The notes under the pieces: model-generated | The model's database searches: none | What the model was told of the DNA's origin: nothing | The model's input: the letters and a program-made list of their open reading frames with translations, nothing else | Assembly: GCA_024803745.1 (NCBI GenBank) | Contig: JANJXV010000013.1 | Location: forward strand, 6,076,001-6,140,000 | Length of the DNA stretch: 64,000 bases | Direction: 5' to 3' | Source of the DNA: Megascapheus bottae | Lineage: Eukaryota > Chordata > Mammalia > Rodentia > Geomyidae | Made by a program: the position numbers and the translations under genes | Shown: piece by piece, positions 34,901 through 40,274 of the stretch | Layout: every line of letters starts with the position of its first letter | Position numbering within the stretch: the first letter of the stretch is position 1

Positions 34901-36137
34901 TGGGAGTGAGAAGAGGTGACGGGAAATAGGGGTGACAGCTGGTGAGCTTGAATTTCCTTTTGGGACGATGAATATGTTCTAGATTGATTGAGATAATGGT
35001 TATACAACTCTCAATAAGAATCATTAAGCTGTGTATTTGAAATAGGTGGATTTTGTGGAAAATTATATATCTCACTAAAGCCGTTCAAAAATGTTAAGGA
35101 TACAGTCCTTTGCTTTACATTGTTTTTCTCAGATAAAAAACCTGAGAAAATGACACTGATCGATGTATTTCAACTACTGAAATACATCACATTAGCTTTG
35201 GCAAACTCATGAAGACTAATAACCTAGAAATCATTAAAAAAGTGAACTAATGTAAAGCAGAGATCTTTTGATTAATGCCCAATTTTTTTGACAGTTTCTG
35301 GGAACTTTGTTTAGTATGTCTGCCCTATTTCCTGAAGTACTATATTGTATTGAACAAATAATGCAAATGAATCCCTCTCCCCCTCTCTCTTTTCTTTCCC
35401 TTCCATTTCCATTCTTCCATGTAAGAGATAATTCACATTTTAAATACAGATATATTTTCTTTAGTAATTAGGACCCAGGAAAAGAAAAAAAAAACAGCAT
35501 CAATTGAGAGACTTCTTAAATAGTCAACTCTTATGTTTACTAAAACTTCCTCATGAGCCATCCTGTTATAAATCAGCTGTTATTTTTATTATACAGATGA
35601 GGAAACTGAGTCAGGCAATTTACACCGCATAGATTTTTTTTTCCCCCCTTAGGCGATGAAGCTGGGGTTGGAATTTAGACTTTCCAAGTCCCAAGGCAAT
35701 CTAGACTGAGTCATGAGAAAACAAACTTAAACCTTCTTTGGACCCCCTGCCCAACATGTTGTAAAACGACAGCAGGAAGCACCTTTTTAGACAATAGAGA
35801 AGATGCTGAGGTCAAATCCTCTAGCTTTTATGTTTCTAATTTTAGGTGCCATGCAGGCAGCAGGTTTCTCCTGTTTCATTACCTCATTCATTACTTTGTT
35901 CCTCTTTTCCCTGGTTGCAGCAATGGTGACCTAGACCCCTGGTCAGGAGGTGGAGTGACCAAAAACATCTCTGACACCCTGGTCGCCATCCTCATCAAGA
36001 ACGCCGCCCATCATCTAGATCTGCGAAGCAACAATGCCCAGGACCCCAAGACGGTGCTGGTCGCCCGCTCATTGGAAGTGAGTTACATGAAGCAGTGGAT
36101 CCAGGAGTTCCACACACTGGCCAGAAGGCAGCGCTGA
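12147..36137 (+). CDS. PRCP: PRCP, lysosomal Pro-X carboxypeptidase (prolylcarboxypeptidase), exons 2-9 of the gene, 5' partial
   Basis: The coding sequence joins 12147-12287, 14138-14239, 15418-15599, 16000-16157, 16935-17104, 26177-26341, 27175-27362 and 35921-36137. These exons are 141, 102, 182, 158, 170, 165, 188 and 217 nt, total 1323 nt, which is 440 codons plus TGA. That equals human residues 57-496, so only the first 56 codons are missing. All introns are GT-AG, and phases are compatible with no frameshift or internal stop. PRCP is a family S28 serine carboxypeptidase (alpha/beta hydrolase with an SKS helical cap) that removes a C-terminal residue after proline, for example from angiotensin II/III, des-Arg9-bradykinin and alpha-MSH 1-13. 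It acts in lysosomes and at the cell surface. The triad is present: Ser179 (GGSYGG), Asp430 (LDPWS) and His455 (AHHLDL). Cysteines that pair in the human enzyme are conserved. Identification is by recognition of the protein sequence. Functionality is inferred from the intact frame. Confidence 0.97.
12550..12722 (-). mobile_element. S2 SINE, degraded
   Basis: Only the 7SL-like half (tcctgagtagctaggctgattacag) is well kept. The tRNA-like half is broken up. Confidence 0.75.
12889..12927. repeat. (GT)n microsatellite
   Basis: About 19 uninterrupted GT units. It ends just before the split SINE that received the RPL36 copy. Confidence 0.97.
12948..13356 (-). mobile_element. SINE split by the RPL36 retrocopy
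   Basis: The left part (12948-12990, gtcccgggacttgaattcagggcc) and right part (13299-13356, ttgctcaaggctaacactctacc) rejoin into one minus-strand tRNA-like SINE unit if one copy of the target duplication is removed. It is truncated beyond the second tRNA-like unit. Confidence 0.8.
12991..13298 (-). pseudogene. RPL36: RPL36 (60S ribosomal protein eL36) processed pseudogene with internal deletion
   Basis: An intronless minus-strand frame (13282 down to 13037, 81 codons) starts [24 protein letters not shown] and ends [11 protein letters not shown]. This is eL36, which normally has 105 residues. After MALR about 25 residues are missing in frame (the Tyr5 to about Ser28 segment), and one residue is inserted in GTHAVRAKR. 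Retrotransposition hallmarks are present. There are no introns, and a short A tail appears as T's at 12987-12995. A 15-16 bp target duplication (cctagatgcttctttt) lies at 12975-12990 and 13298-13313. A few bases of 5' UTR precede the ATG. The insertion split a SINE in PRCP intron 2. The high GC content contrasts sharply with its AT-rich host. Loss of the N-terminal RNA-binding segment makes function unlikely. Confidence 0.93.
13648..13730 (-). mobile_element. L1 3' end fragment
   Basis: tttttattgtattttattgt followed by tatagaggacttgtagttat matches the start of the L1 pieces at 26775 and 40640 read in the same direction. Confidence 0.6.
14138..14239 (+). CDS. PRCP: PRCP coding exon 3
   Basis: This exon has 34 codons, phase 0 at both ends, from [10 protein letters not shown] to FGEHSFK. 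The acceptor is ttcctag and the donor gtaagt. It holds the HRYYG(K)S motif characteristic of S28 peptidases (human HRYYGES). Here Glu is replaced by Lys just before the Ser, a non-conservative change at the edge of a conserved motif. Confidence 0.96.
14385..14615 (-). mobile_element. S2 SINE in intron 3
   Basis: Starts tttgtcggttgtgatggtt with TTG repeats as tail. Ends catgaaccaccaatgctggg. Confidence 0.87.
14738..15028 (-). mobile_element. S2 SINE with GT-rich tail in intron 3
   Basis: The tail is replaced by a gtgtgtgagtgtgtgtac tract (14746-14768). The head ends tagatgtgagctaccaacacc. Confidence 0.82.
15418..15599 (+). CDS. PRCP: PRCP coding exon 4 with the catalytic serine
   Basis: This 182-nt exon starts in phase 0 ([14 protein letters not shown]) and ends with two bases of a split glycine codon. 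The donor is gtaagtg at 15600. The nucleophile elbow GGSYGGML is intact, and the catalytic Ser179 codon is TCT at 15541-15543. The acceptor has a strong pyrimidine tract (cccactttttcttttag). Confidence 0.97.
15690..15888 (-). mobile_element. S1 SINE in intron 4
   Basis: ttttttttttggccagtgctgg to ggcaaaactcctggcc. It occupies half of the 400-bp intron 4. Confidence 0.9.
16000..16157 (+). CDS. PRCP: PRCP coding exon 5
   Basis: This 158-nt exon completes the split Gly codon and reads [28 protein letters not shown] through INRLAGSG, ending with one base of a split codon. The donor is gtaagc. ASAPIW follows the nucleophile helix. VPCGVF carries a cysteine paired in human PRCP. The PNCSQS stretch creates an N-x-S sequon (NCS) that human PRCP (PHCSES) lacks, so it is a possible extra glycan or a non-used NCS site. 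Confidence 0.96.
16565..16860. mobile_element. S2 pair in intron 5, head-to-head
   Basis: A minus S2 fragment (16568-16660, tRNA-like unit only) runs into a plus S2 (16662-16850). The plus copy starts inside the head (ataatcctagttcctcagaa) and ends in an A/G tail. The junction could form a partial inverted repeat through the shared tRNA-like units. Confidence 0.75.
16935..17104 (+). CDS. PRCP: PRCP coding exon 6 (SKS cap region)
   Basis: This 170-nt exon reads (G)[48 protein letters not shown] through PAWPIQ, ending in phase 0 before donor gtaaca. It belongs to the helical cap domain characteristic of the family. The [11 protein letters not shown] stretch is nearly identical to human PRCP, and HLCSPL carries a cap cysteine. 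The next intron is 9.07 kb. Confidence 0.96.
17300..17505 (-). mobile_element. S1 SINE in intron 6
   Basis: ttttgccaatcctgaggctt to ggtcccagccc. Of the subtype with 'cactttttgctccaggc'. Confidence 0.87.
18089..18325 (+). mobile_element. S2 SINE
   Basis: Clean 5' end ggggccgggcactggtggctc at 18088. Tail caaaaaaatatt. Confidence 0.88.
18332..18560 (+). mobile_element. S2 SINE, more diverged
   Basis: Head-to-tail with the preceding copy, separated by tatttattga, and clearly older. Confidence 0.8.
18690..18918 (-). mobile_element. S2 SINE
   Basis: ttttgtcagtcatggggctt to catgagccaccgtggccgg. The head is well preserved. Confidence 0.87.
19060..19300 (+). mobile_element. L1-type 3' end fragment
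   Basis: aaggatgcattgtacttataatt and ggaaactcctttgtatagct parallel the pieces at 2575 and 45060. Ends agataataaaacttaaaac. Confidence 0.5.
19459..19526. repeat. (CT)n microsatellite
   Basis: About 34 CT units without interruption, directly joined to the S1 tail that follows. Confidence 0.98.
19527..19735 (-). mobile_element. S1 SINE
   Basis: ttttccccagtcctggggct to cacactcctgaccc. It contains a local duplication 'gtggtactgagat'. Confidence 0.87.
19868..20035 (-). mobile_element. S1 SINE, 3' shortened
   Basis: Starts inside the second unit (cctgggacactgtccttggg) after a C-rich run. Ends ccacgctcctggc. Confidence 0.85.
20467..20512. repeat. (GT)n microsatellite
   Basis: 23 GT units. Preceded by (CTC)n at 20446-20465 and followed at once by an S2. 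Confidence 0.97.
20513..20735 (-). mobile_element. S2 SINE
   Basis: tactggagcttgaactcaggg to gtgagctgtcagcgcccc. The junction with the GT tract is immediate. Confidence 0.83.
20740..22270 (+). other. Repeat-poor block in PRCP intron 6
   Basis: About 1.5 kb with almost no recent repeats apart from the two-copy element at 21601-21830. T runs occur at 20799-20813 and 21830-21842. No convincing coding frame is seen. Relative freedom from SINEs in such a SINE-rich window may reflect constraint. Confidence 0.6.
21601..21830 (+). repeat. Two-copy element, copy 1 (in PRCP intron 6)
   Basis: This segment is closely related to 44013-44225 in the same orientation. The first 127 bp differ at about 13 positions. 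Blocks of 25 and 36 bp are identical (around 21688-21712 and 21766-21801). It is not S1, S2, L1, MIR or L2 by eye. It is AT-rich with several TAAT cores and no open frame. The identity of the family is unknown to me. Confidence 0.75.
22270..22465 (-). mobile_element. S1 SINE
   Basis: A run of 11 G follows tttttttgct at the tail side (22272-22282). Otherwise complete through gctctaggccc. Confidence 0.88.
22680..22835 (-). mobile_element. MIR-like element
   Basis: gctttgctacttcctttctgtgtaacttaatctc and gtttcctcattggcaagtgg are classic MIR landmarks. Confidence 0.65.
22999..23029. repeat. (GT)n microsatellite with SINE scrap
   Basis: About 15 GT units, then a short SINE-like piece (ttcctgaagtttatactcagg) to about 23090. 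Confidence 0.9.
23240..23330 (+). mobile_element. B1-like fragment
   Basis: gtacacacctgtaatcctggcattcaag is a 7SL-type head without the S2 tRNA-like tail. Confidence 0.6.
23460..23575. repeat. Purine-pyrimidine alternating AT/CA tract
   Basis: Irregular alternation of acatgtatata-type words over about 115 bp. Low complexity. Confidence 0.8.
23580..24880 (+). other. Unannotated stretch of PRCP intron 6
   Basis: No recent SINEs. A mildly GC-rich part (23640-24010) contains no frame with recognisable homology. Confidence 0.6.
24845..25040 (-). mobile_element. L1 3' end fragment
   Basis: T-rich tract, then caatttttaatgggtttcat and ctttcacacgtttatagtgtt, resembling a rodent L1 3' end in reverse. 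Confidence 0.5.
25166..25329 (+). pseudogene. Decayed partial duplicate of PRCP exon 7 in intron 6
   Basis: Positions 25239-25318 align without gaps to exon 7 positions 26222-26301, with about 64 of 80 bases identical. The frame reads [29 protein letters not shown] and then TAA, against [26 protein letters not shown] in the real exon. A good acceptor (ctgtgatttttgcag, ending 25165) and a donor-like AAG|GTAGGA (25330) bracket a 164-nt interval; the real exon is 165 nt. The alignment is offset inside the interval, so the equal size may be coincidence. Inclusion would bring an early stop. I infer an old local exon duplication, now dead or possibly an unproductive cassette. Confidence 0.72.
25660..25896 (+). 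mobile_element. S2 SINE
   Basis: Ends gagttcaagtccccagaatg, directly followed by the GT tract. Contains a diverged head and cacacacagagag in the middle. Confidence 0.83.
25897..25960. repeat. (GT)n microsatellite
   Basis: Near-perfect GT tract with one TA interruption, grown at the 3' tail of the S2 copy. Confidence 0.97.
26177..26341 (+). CDS. PRCP: PRCP coding exon 7
   Basis: This exon has 55 codons, phase 0 at both ends, from [16 protein letters not shown] to SLGWGYQ. The acceptor is tgacag and the donor gtaagc. Two N-glycosylation sequons (NYT and NMS) and two cysteines (VVCQY, KKCLN) match human positions. Part of this exon has a decayed relative about 0.9 kb upstream, at 25239-25318. 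Confidence 0.97.
26483..26554. repeat. (CCTT)n/(CCCT)n microsatellite
   Basis: Imperfect pyrimidine tetranucleotides in intron 7. Confidence 0.92.
26775..26990 (-). mobile_element. L1 3' UTR fragment in intron 7
   Basis: tttattgtcgggataatgcg and gttacagttacattcatcagg align with the L1 starts at 13660, 40650 and 61265. Confidence 0.7.
27175..27362 (+). CDS. PRCP: PRCP coding exon 8
   Basis: This 188-nt exon begins [20 protein letters not shown] and ends HSNIIF plus two bases of a split serine codon. The acceptor is ctttatag and the donor gtgagg. It carries three conserved cysteines (ACTE, PFCTNG, NECFKQW), the WGVRPR(A)SWITTMYGG segment near the active site, and the glycosylation sequon in KNISS. 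Human has Pro where this sequence has Ala in RPRAS. Confidence 0.97.
27620..27868 (-). mobile_element. S2 SINE in intron 8
   Basis: gctgttactagggcttaaac to gtggtctattgatagcc. Old, with a T-rich insertion at 27675-27700. Confidence 0.8.
28317..28509 (+). mobile_element. S1 SINE, near-consensus
   Basis: Full element beginning gggccgggagtttggcctag, with perfect GGTTCGATTCC and an A10 tail. A 9-bp direct repeat aaattatag flanks it at 28308-28316 and 28510-28518. It is among the youngest-looking S1 copies here. Confidence 0.93.
28585..28680 (-). mobile_element. MIR fragment
   Basis: cagttttactagctgtaaaatgagaataataat is a clear MIR landmark. Confidence 0.7.
28682..28905 (+). mobile_element. S2 SINE, diverged
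   Basis: aggtgactcatgcctataatcctagctcc starts the head. The second unit is badly eroded. Confidence 0.8.
29095..29345 (-). mobile_element. L2 LINE 3' region
   Basis: ctccaggaaatcttccctgacc, then gcacatagaaggtgcccaataaatg, in the order expected of an L2 3' end. The strand is uncertain. Confidence 0.65.
29642..29855 (-). mobile_element. S1 SINE with (TTTA)n tail
   Basis: A tttatttatttat tract (29641-29668) stands in for the A tail. Complete to ccaaactctcggc. Confidence 0.9.
29930..30240 (+). mobile_element. B1-like monomer, host of an S1 insertion
   Basis: Head aaacctgtaat (29940-29950) is continued after the S1 by cctggaggctaaggcaagaggctt and gccagcttggactatatagtagg. Confidence 0.7.
29967..30168 (+). 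mobile_element. S1 SINE inside a B1-like element
   Basis: A 15-bp target duplication aaagtatcctggagg at 29952-29966 and 30169-30183 marks the insertion precisely. Confidence 0.93.
30440..30545 (+). mobile_element. L2 LINE 3' end
   Basis: gctgaatccccagtgcccaatg and cactccgcaaacatttatttgttggataaatgag are standard L2 3' landmarks. Confidence 0.75.
30550..31425 (+). other. Repeat-free stretch of intron 8
   Basis: AT-rich. No coding frame, SINE or obvious motif cluster is recognised. Confidence 0.6.
31429..31546. repeat. (CCTT)n microsatellite, about 118 bp
   Basis: A long CCTT run changing to CCCT and then CTTT units. Joined directly to the S1 tail. Confidence 0.98.
31547..31735 (-). mobile_element. 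S1 SINE
   Basis: caccactcctggggcttgaac to catgctcctggccc. The A tail has become the CCTT tract. Confidence 0.9.
31938..31951 (+). promoter_or_regulatory. weaker CTCF-like motif
   Basis: GCAGCAGGTGGCAT matches 12 of 14 core positions. It lies in PRCP intron 8 just before the old L1. A 12/14 match occurs fairly often by chance, so this is a weak call. Confidence 0.25.
31965..32525 (+). mobile_element. Ancient L1, ORF2 segment (piece 1)
   Basis: Plus-strand text such as ccagtgggaatgccaagacaattc and aatggatcaaagaccaacatag corresponds to the L1 ORF2 C-terminal part. Many stops and frameshifts. It continues in pieces to 35095. Confidence 0.75.
32527..32880 (+). mobile_element. S2 SINEs (partial plus full) inside the old L1
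   Basis: A head fragment (32527-32582) is followed by a full S2 (32590-32870) with an internal tandem duplication of the 'gccttgagctgaa...gcacccaggcc' segment. The A-rich tail extends to about 32945 as aaaac and caa repeats. Confidence 0.8.
32946..33111 (+). mobile_element. S2 fragment with (CA)n tail
   Basis: atctgtgatactcatgtctcc to agccctggtactagcatg, then (CA)n at 33083-33107. Confidence 0.7.
33112..33232 (+). mobile_element. Ancient L1, piece 2
   Basis: ctacaggatgggagaaaatg and gatgccttatatccagaatata are typical L1 ORF2 words. Confidence 0.75.
33247..33357 (-). mobile_element. B1-like element inside the old L1
   Basis: agcccaggctagctttgaactca to ggaattacaggtataggc. The GTT/GCT repeats before it represent its tail. 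Confidence 0.75.
33423..33660 (+). mobile_element. S2 SINE inside the old L1
   Basis: gctgggtaccatggctcatg to tttaagccccatgacc plus a C-rich and A-rich tail. The L1 text resumes at gagtgagaacctg. Confidence 0.87.
33661..33902 (+). mobile_element. Ancient L1 pieces 3-4 split by an ID-like SINE
   Basis: L1 text (aaatggcctatcagtatatg; aaaaccacagtgag) is broken at about 33767 by an ID-like unit (ggctgaggggtagcccagaggtagag). It resumes near 33855 (gggtggctatcataag). Confidence 0.65.
33903..34130 (+). mobile_element. S2 SINE inside the old L1
   Basis: agctgggtgctggtagctcac head. Ends ctcaaatcccatgac, and its tail has become the GA tract. Confidence 0.87.
34127..34208. repeat. (GA)n/(GGGA)n purine tract
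   Basis: About 80 bp of pure purine at the S2 3' end. Confidence 0.95.
34209..34410 (+). mobile_element. Ancient L1, piece 5
   Basis: ggtaaggttatgcagaaatgg and gtgcaaccactttggaaagca follow L1 ORF2/3' order. Confidence 0.75.
34411..34620 (-). mobile_element. S1 SINE inside the old L1
   Basis: (TTTG)n/(TTTC)n tail at 34411-34447, then a complete element ending cacactcctagtc. Confidence 0.87.
34621..35095 (+). mobile_element. Ancient L1, piece 6 with 3' UTR
   Basis: tataatggccaaaaagtggaa, gatacacattacaaatatta and a terminal part with acagagacaggaagtggat and ctcactaaagccgtt match an L1M/L1MA-type 3' UTR. Confidence 0.75.
35570..35710 (+). mobile_element. MIR fragment
   Basis: ttattatacagatgaggaaactgag, then gatgaagctggggttggaattta, is a clear MIR read in reverse of its 5'-3' sense. 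The strand is nominal. Confidence 0.7.
35921..36137 (+). CDS. PRCP: PRCP coding exon 9 with catalytic Asp and His, and the stop codon
   Basis: The exon completes the split Ser codon and reads [24 protein letters not shown] through the C-terminus ARRQR and TGA (36135-36137). Catalytic Asp430 is GAC at 35934-35936 and His455 is CAT at 36009-36011. Human SEGAHH is KNAAHH here, so Gly453 is Ala. KNISDT adds an N-glycosylation sequon that human KDITDT lacks. The acceptor ctggttgcag is strong. Codon usage in this exon is GC-richer than in the other exons. Confidence 0.97.
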
Positions 36138-36605
36138 GCCGCCGTTCACCGGCGCCACTGGGTTTTCTGCACACCTCTGTCATTAGAGTCCAGCGGGGCA
36201 GAGGTGGACAGAGGAGAGCCTGGGCCTGCTCACAGACTCCCCTGCCCTGCCCTGCGGGAAGACCACGGTAGGACAGCTTCCACCCTTGGTGGACCTCACA
36301 ACTGCAACACAATTCCCCACTGCCTGGCTTTCCCAGGGGGGGAGTCATTCCCTTTGTCTCTCTACACGCAGGGATTTAAAACAAAATGTTCTCCCTGGTT
36401 CTGAGACCCAAGTCTTTCCTTCCAGCCTATCTGTAAGCTTCCCGCCCCCCATTCCTCTCCTACCCCAAGAAGATGGTTAAACAGTGACATAAATGCAGCT
36501 GGTAGGATGGATGTCTCATGCCAAGCCAACAAAAGGGGGCCATTCCTTTTGTACTTGATATAATAACTTTGGACTGTGTTGTAAATAAAGAATAAGGCTG
36601 GGCCT
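36138..36605 (+). other. PRCP: PRCP 3' untranslated region
   Basis: About 468 nt separate the stop codon from the predicted cleavage zone. The sequence is free of SINEs and moderately GC-rich at its start. Short open frames here have no recognisable homology. Confidence 0.85.
36584..36589 (+). terminator. PRCP: PRCP polyadenylation signal AATAAA
   Basis: A canonical AATAAA is followed after about 22 nt by a GT-rich run (ctgtgtgtgt at 36610-36619), the expected downstream element. Cleavage is expected around 36600-36612. Another AATAAA at 37165 could act as a distal site. Confidence 0.85.
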
Positions 36606-37715
36606 TCTACCTGTGTGTGTCGTTTCTGAAGCTCACTCCAGCTGTTGAGCATGTCATAGGCGCTGGGACTTGGTGGCTTTGGGTGTGTGGGGGGAGAATC
36701 CTTTCTTTTTTTTTTTCTCTTTTCACTTGGCAGCTATTTCTGAGTTCTGGGATATTTGCCACTGTGGTACTGCCTCTGAGAAATCTGGCCTTTTCCTGCA
36801 CCATGTCTCTTTGTTTCTGAGGTCAGGTTTGTGGGAATTTGGTTAGATTCTGCCAGTTTTCAGAAAATGACTCTGTTTTGCTTTTTCACTTTAAATCTGA
36901 ACAAGTTTCTACGCCATGGTTTCCAATGACACTTCAGCCAGAAGCCTTTTTTTTTTTTAAATGGACAGATCAGCTATTCAGAAACAAGAATGGAGTTATA
37001 TTCAACTTTTTCTTTTAAATAGAAGTTTTTATTGTCTGGTGGTTGTTCCTGCTACCATTAACGCTAGAAGTGTCAGGACACTGAGAGGCAGGTGCACAGT
37101 GACTTTTCTGTATGGCTTCCAAACGACAAGCTGACTAATTCATGCAGGCAACATATTTGACATTAATAAATGGCTGAGCCCATTCCTATTTCCAAGGGGT
37201 TGGCTTCTTTCAAGCAGTTCTTACACTGAGACCTTTCTTCAGCAGGGCTTTTCTAAGATAACAAATAGGGTTGGATCAAAACCTTTCAGGGACACACAGA
37301 AAGACTAACAGTTTCTACTCTGAGGAAAGATTATTTCTTCCTCCTAGTTTCTTTTTTTATTTTCTCCCAGCTTTGCATAGTTTGTTTTCTTTGCCTCTCC
37401 TTGGGAACAACATTTCCTTTTTTTTTTAATTGTGCTCTGAGCTCAATCATTTCAACAGCATTAAAAATTGTAGATCATTCTCTATATCTGCATTAGACTG
37501 CGAATCAGTAGATGATTCAACTATTTCTCTGACATTCAGATTAATACAGGAAACTTTTGGTCTTATTCTGGAAGACTTCTGGAAAGAATTGTTCATCAGA
37601 GCACTATTTTTTTCTCTCTTTTTCTTTCTCTCCTTCCCTCCCCCTTTTTCTCTCTCTTTTTCTCTCTCTTACTCTCCCCCCACTTCTTTCTCTCTCTCCC
37701 TCCCTTTCTTTTTTG
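36606..37715 (+). other. Immediate downstream flank of PRCP
   Basis: No SINEs over 1.1 kb. Contains a second AATAAA at 37165 and a C/T-rich tract at 37610-37710 that precedes an S2. No coding frame is recognised. Confidence 0.6.
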
Positions 37716-37905
37716 TGTCAGTATTGGGTCTTGAACTCAGGGTGAGGGCTTTGTCTCTCAGCTTTTCAGCTCAAGCCTAGAACTCTACCATTTGGGCTAC
37801 ATGACCACATTCAGCTTTTTGCTGATTCATTAAAGTTAAAAGTCTGATTTTTTTCCCTGGGGTGTCTTCAAATTATGATTCTCAGATTTCAGTCTCCTGA
37901 ATAGC
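37716..37905 (-). mobile_element. S2 SINE, diverged
   Basis: tcagtattgggtcttgaactc to cctgaatagctagat. The pyrimidine tract 37610-37710 adjoins its tail. Confidence 0.75.
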
Positions 37906-37959
37906 TAGATAAAATAAATTCTAGGGCCCAACTTTGGTCACTATTTTCTTTATTATTAT

Positions 37960-38165
37960 ATTTATTTATTTATTTATTTATTTGCCAGTCCTGGGCTTGA
38001 GCTCAGGGCCTGAGCACTGTCCTTGGACTTTTTAAGTCTAGAGCTCTACCACTTGAGCCTCAGCACCACTTCCAGCTTTTTTCTATGTATGTGGTACAGA
38101 GGACTCAAACCCGGGTCTTCATGCATGCTAGGCAACCACTCTACCACTAGACCAAACTCCTGGCC
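37960..38165 (-). mobile_element. S1 SINE with (TTTA)n tail
   Basis: tttatttatttatttatttgccagtcctgggctt to aaactcctggcccc. Confidence 0.92.
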
Positions 38166-38217
38166 CCTTTTGGTCACTATTTTCATCATCATAGATGACA
38201 CTACTCGGATGGGATTT

Positions 38218-38292
38218 TTTTTTTCCCCAGTCCTGGGGCTTGAACCCAGGGCCCAAGTGCTGTCCACAGGTATGAGCCACCGGCACCCAGCT
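38218..38292 (-). mobile_element. S2 SINE with large internal deletion
   Basis: The first about 40 bp of the tRNA-like unit are joined directly to the head end (acaggtatgagccaccggcaccc). About 150 bp are lost. Confidence 0.75.
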
Positions 38293-38499
38293 ACAGATGA
38301 GAATTTAAAGGTCAAAATAATGCTAGCTTTTATTCTTTGTCAACTGAGAAGTTATATAATGCACAGTTTCAGAACTTAATAGTAGATATTCATACTGTTT
38401 AGATTTTAACTGATATTAGGCTAATTATAATGTGCTAAAGGCTAATTTTAACTAGACAAACAATTGTTATCTCAAGTAAATCTTTATTAAAACTTTTCT

Positions 38500-38615
38500 G
38501 CAGGGCATAATGGTATACATTTATTGTTCAAAGTACTGGGAAACTGAGGCTGGAAAGCAGCTAATGTCCAGGAGTCTAGGGCTAGCTTGGGCAACACAGT
38601 GAAAATGGGAATTAA
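38500..38615 (+). mobile_element. B1-like element
   Basis: aaagtactgggaaactgaggctgg and ctagcttgggcaacacagtgaaa are 7SL-type landmarks. Confidence 0.65.
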
Positions 38616-38854
38616 AAGCCTACTTAAAGGATCCTTTTAATTAATAGAAGATGCCTTTGACACGTTAATAGACATGTTGAAGGCATTATCACTTTAAATG
38701 AATTGCCTAAATGGAGTGCTGTCTATTTTCTGGCTTTGTTATTTTAACTTCCTAAAGACAATGCCTAGAACTCGAGAAATGTCCTTAGGGGATCTGTAGA
38801 GCTCAAAAAGTGTCTGAAGAGCCAGAGTTTATTAGGAGATTAAAAGATACCACA

Positions 38855-39107
38855 ATCCCGGCATTGGCATGGTGGCTCAAGCTTGTAATCCTAGCTACTC
38901 AGGAGGCTGAGATCTGAGGATCGCACTTCAAAGCCAGCCCAGGCAATACAAAGCTATGAGATTCTTATCTCCAATCAATCACTAGAAAACGGGAAGTGGG
39001 GCTATGGCTCAAGGGTAGGGTGGAGCCTTGAGCTGAAGAGCTCAGGGAGAGCACCGAGGCCAGAGTTCAAGCCTCTTGACGCCCCCTGCCAAAAAAAAAA
39101 AAAAAAG
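38855..39107 (+). mobile_element. S2 SINE with A16 tail
   Basis: A 17-base direct repeat is only approximate (aaaagatacca before and after: 38842-38852 and 39102-39112), consistent with a target duplication. Confidence 0.9.
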
Positions 39108-39489
39108 ATACCACAGACATTCACTCCAACCCCATCATTTAGCAGGTGGTAGAGGTCATGGGATTCTGTTCTAAAGTAAAGGAACAGCCCTACAGCTAAA
39201 CAGCCCATTTGTGCCTAAACGTCAGACTGCTTGACGTCAGACTATGTTTCATTTTACTGGTACAACTTAATCTTTGAAGTCAGCCAACAAAATGTCACAA
39301 GCACAAAAGAAGGTTTATTGTAACCGTGTGAGAATGACCCCAAGACATGGATTCGAGTAGAAAGTCAGCAAATCAAAGCCCCTCAATTCCATCTGTGGCT
39401 TTCACCAGAGCTAGTTCACTAGTTTCCAGCTTGTGGATCATAGCCTTTCATCCGAGTTTATAATTTGGCCAGTAGTCTAAAGTACTCTT

Positions 39490-39635
39490 CAGATTTACCT
39501 TAAGGGCTTCTAAAAACACTCATTGATTGCTGGGTCCTAGTCTAAGGCTTGTATTGTGTCTTGAAGTAGACCCAGGGAAGCTGAATTCTAAATAATTCCC
39601 AGGTGATGCTGGCAGATCTCACGTTGAGAACAAGT
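39490..39635 (+). mobile_element. MER5-type hAT fossil
   Basis: cattgattgctgggtcctagtc and aataattcccaggtgatgctgg, then acgttgagaac, are in the order of MER5-like elements. Confidence 0.6.
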
Positions 39636-39962
39636 GCGTAAAAGGATTATGAATTTAAACTTCTTCAGACAGAGTATGCCCTTCTCCTTCTCTCACTCCT
39701 GTTGTCCTGACTGGTTCGTGGATGGCATCCCTTCCCTTTGGATGAGTTGCTGCATTCTCTCTACATACCAGCTTCCTTTACTCTTCCTGTACAAGGTCCA
39801 GATATTTCCTAAGCGATGTCTTCAGTTCCTCACAAATCCACAGATCTCAGGTGGTTAGGAATTGCTAGCTTGGTCACATGTTTATTCATCAGCCAGTATT
39901 TCTTGGAACACAGGTATCCAAACAAAGGGCTAGTAACTTCTGCAGAAGAAAGAGCTATAGTT

Positions 39963-40140
39963 GGGGCTGGGAGTGTAGCCTAGTGGTAGAGTGCTTACCT
40001 AGCATGCATGAAGCCCTGGGTTTGATTCCTTGGTACTACATACGCAGAAAATGGCTCAAATAGAAGAGCACTAGCCTTGAGAAAGCTCAAAGGCAGTGCC
40101 TAGGCCCTGAGTTCAAGCTTCAGGACTGGTAAATAAAAGG
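39963..40140 (+). mobile_element. S1 SINE
   Basis: ggggctgggagtgtagcctag is closest to ID elements of all the S1 copies. The middle linker is shortened. It ends in an AAGG repeat tract to 40170. Confidence 0.88.
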
Positions 40141-40274
40141 AAGGAAGGAAAGAAGGGAGGAAGGAAGGGAACTGTAGTTGAGCATGTCTAGAAAATGTTG
40201 GGATAAACTCATTTTGGTATTAGTTAACATACATTGTGACTGTACCAAGTGGCAATCAAGAAGGTAATTCTTGC

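Noticed and set aside
36286..36480. Small open frames in the PRCP 3' UTR
   Set aside because: No homology is recognised, and there is no support for translation.
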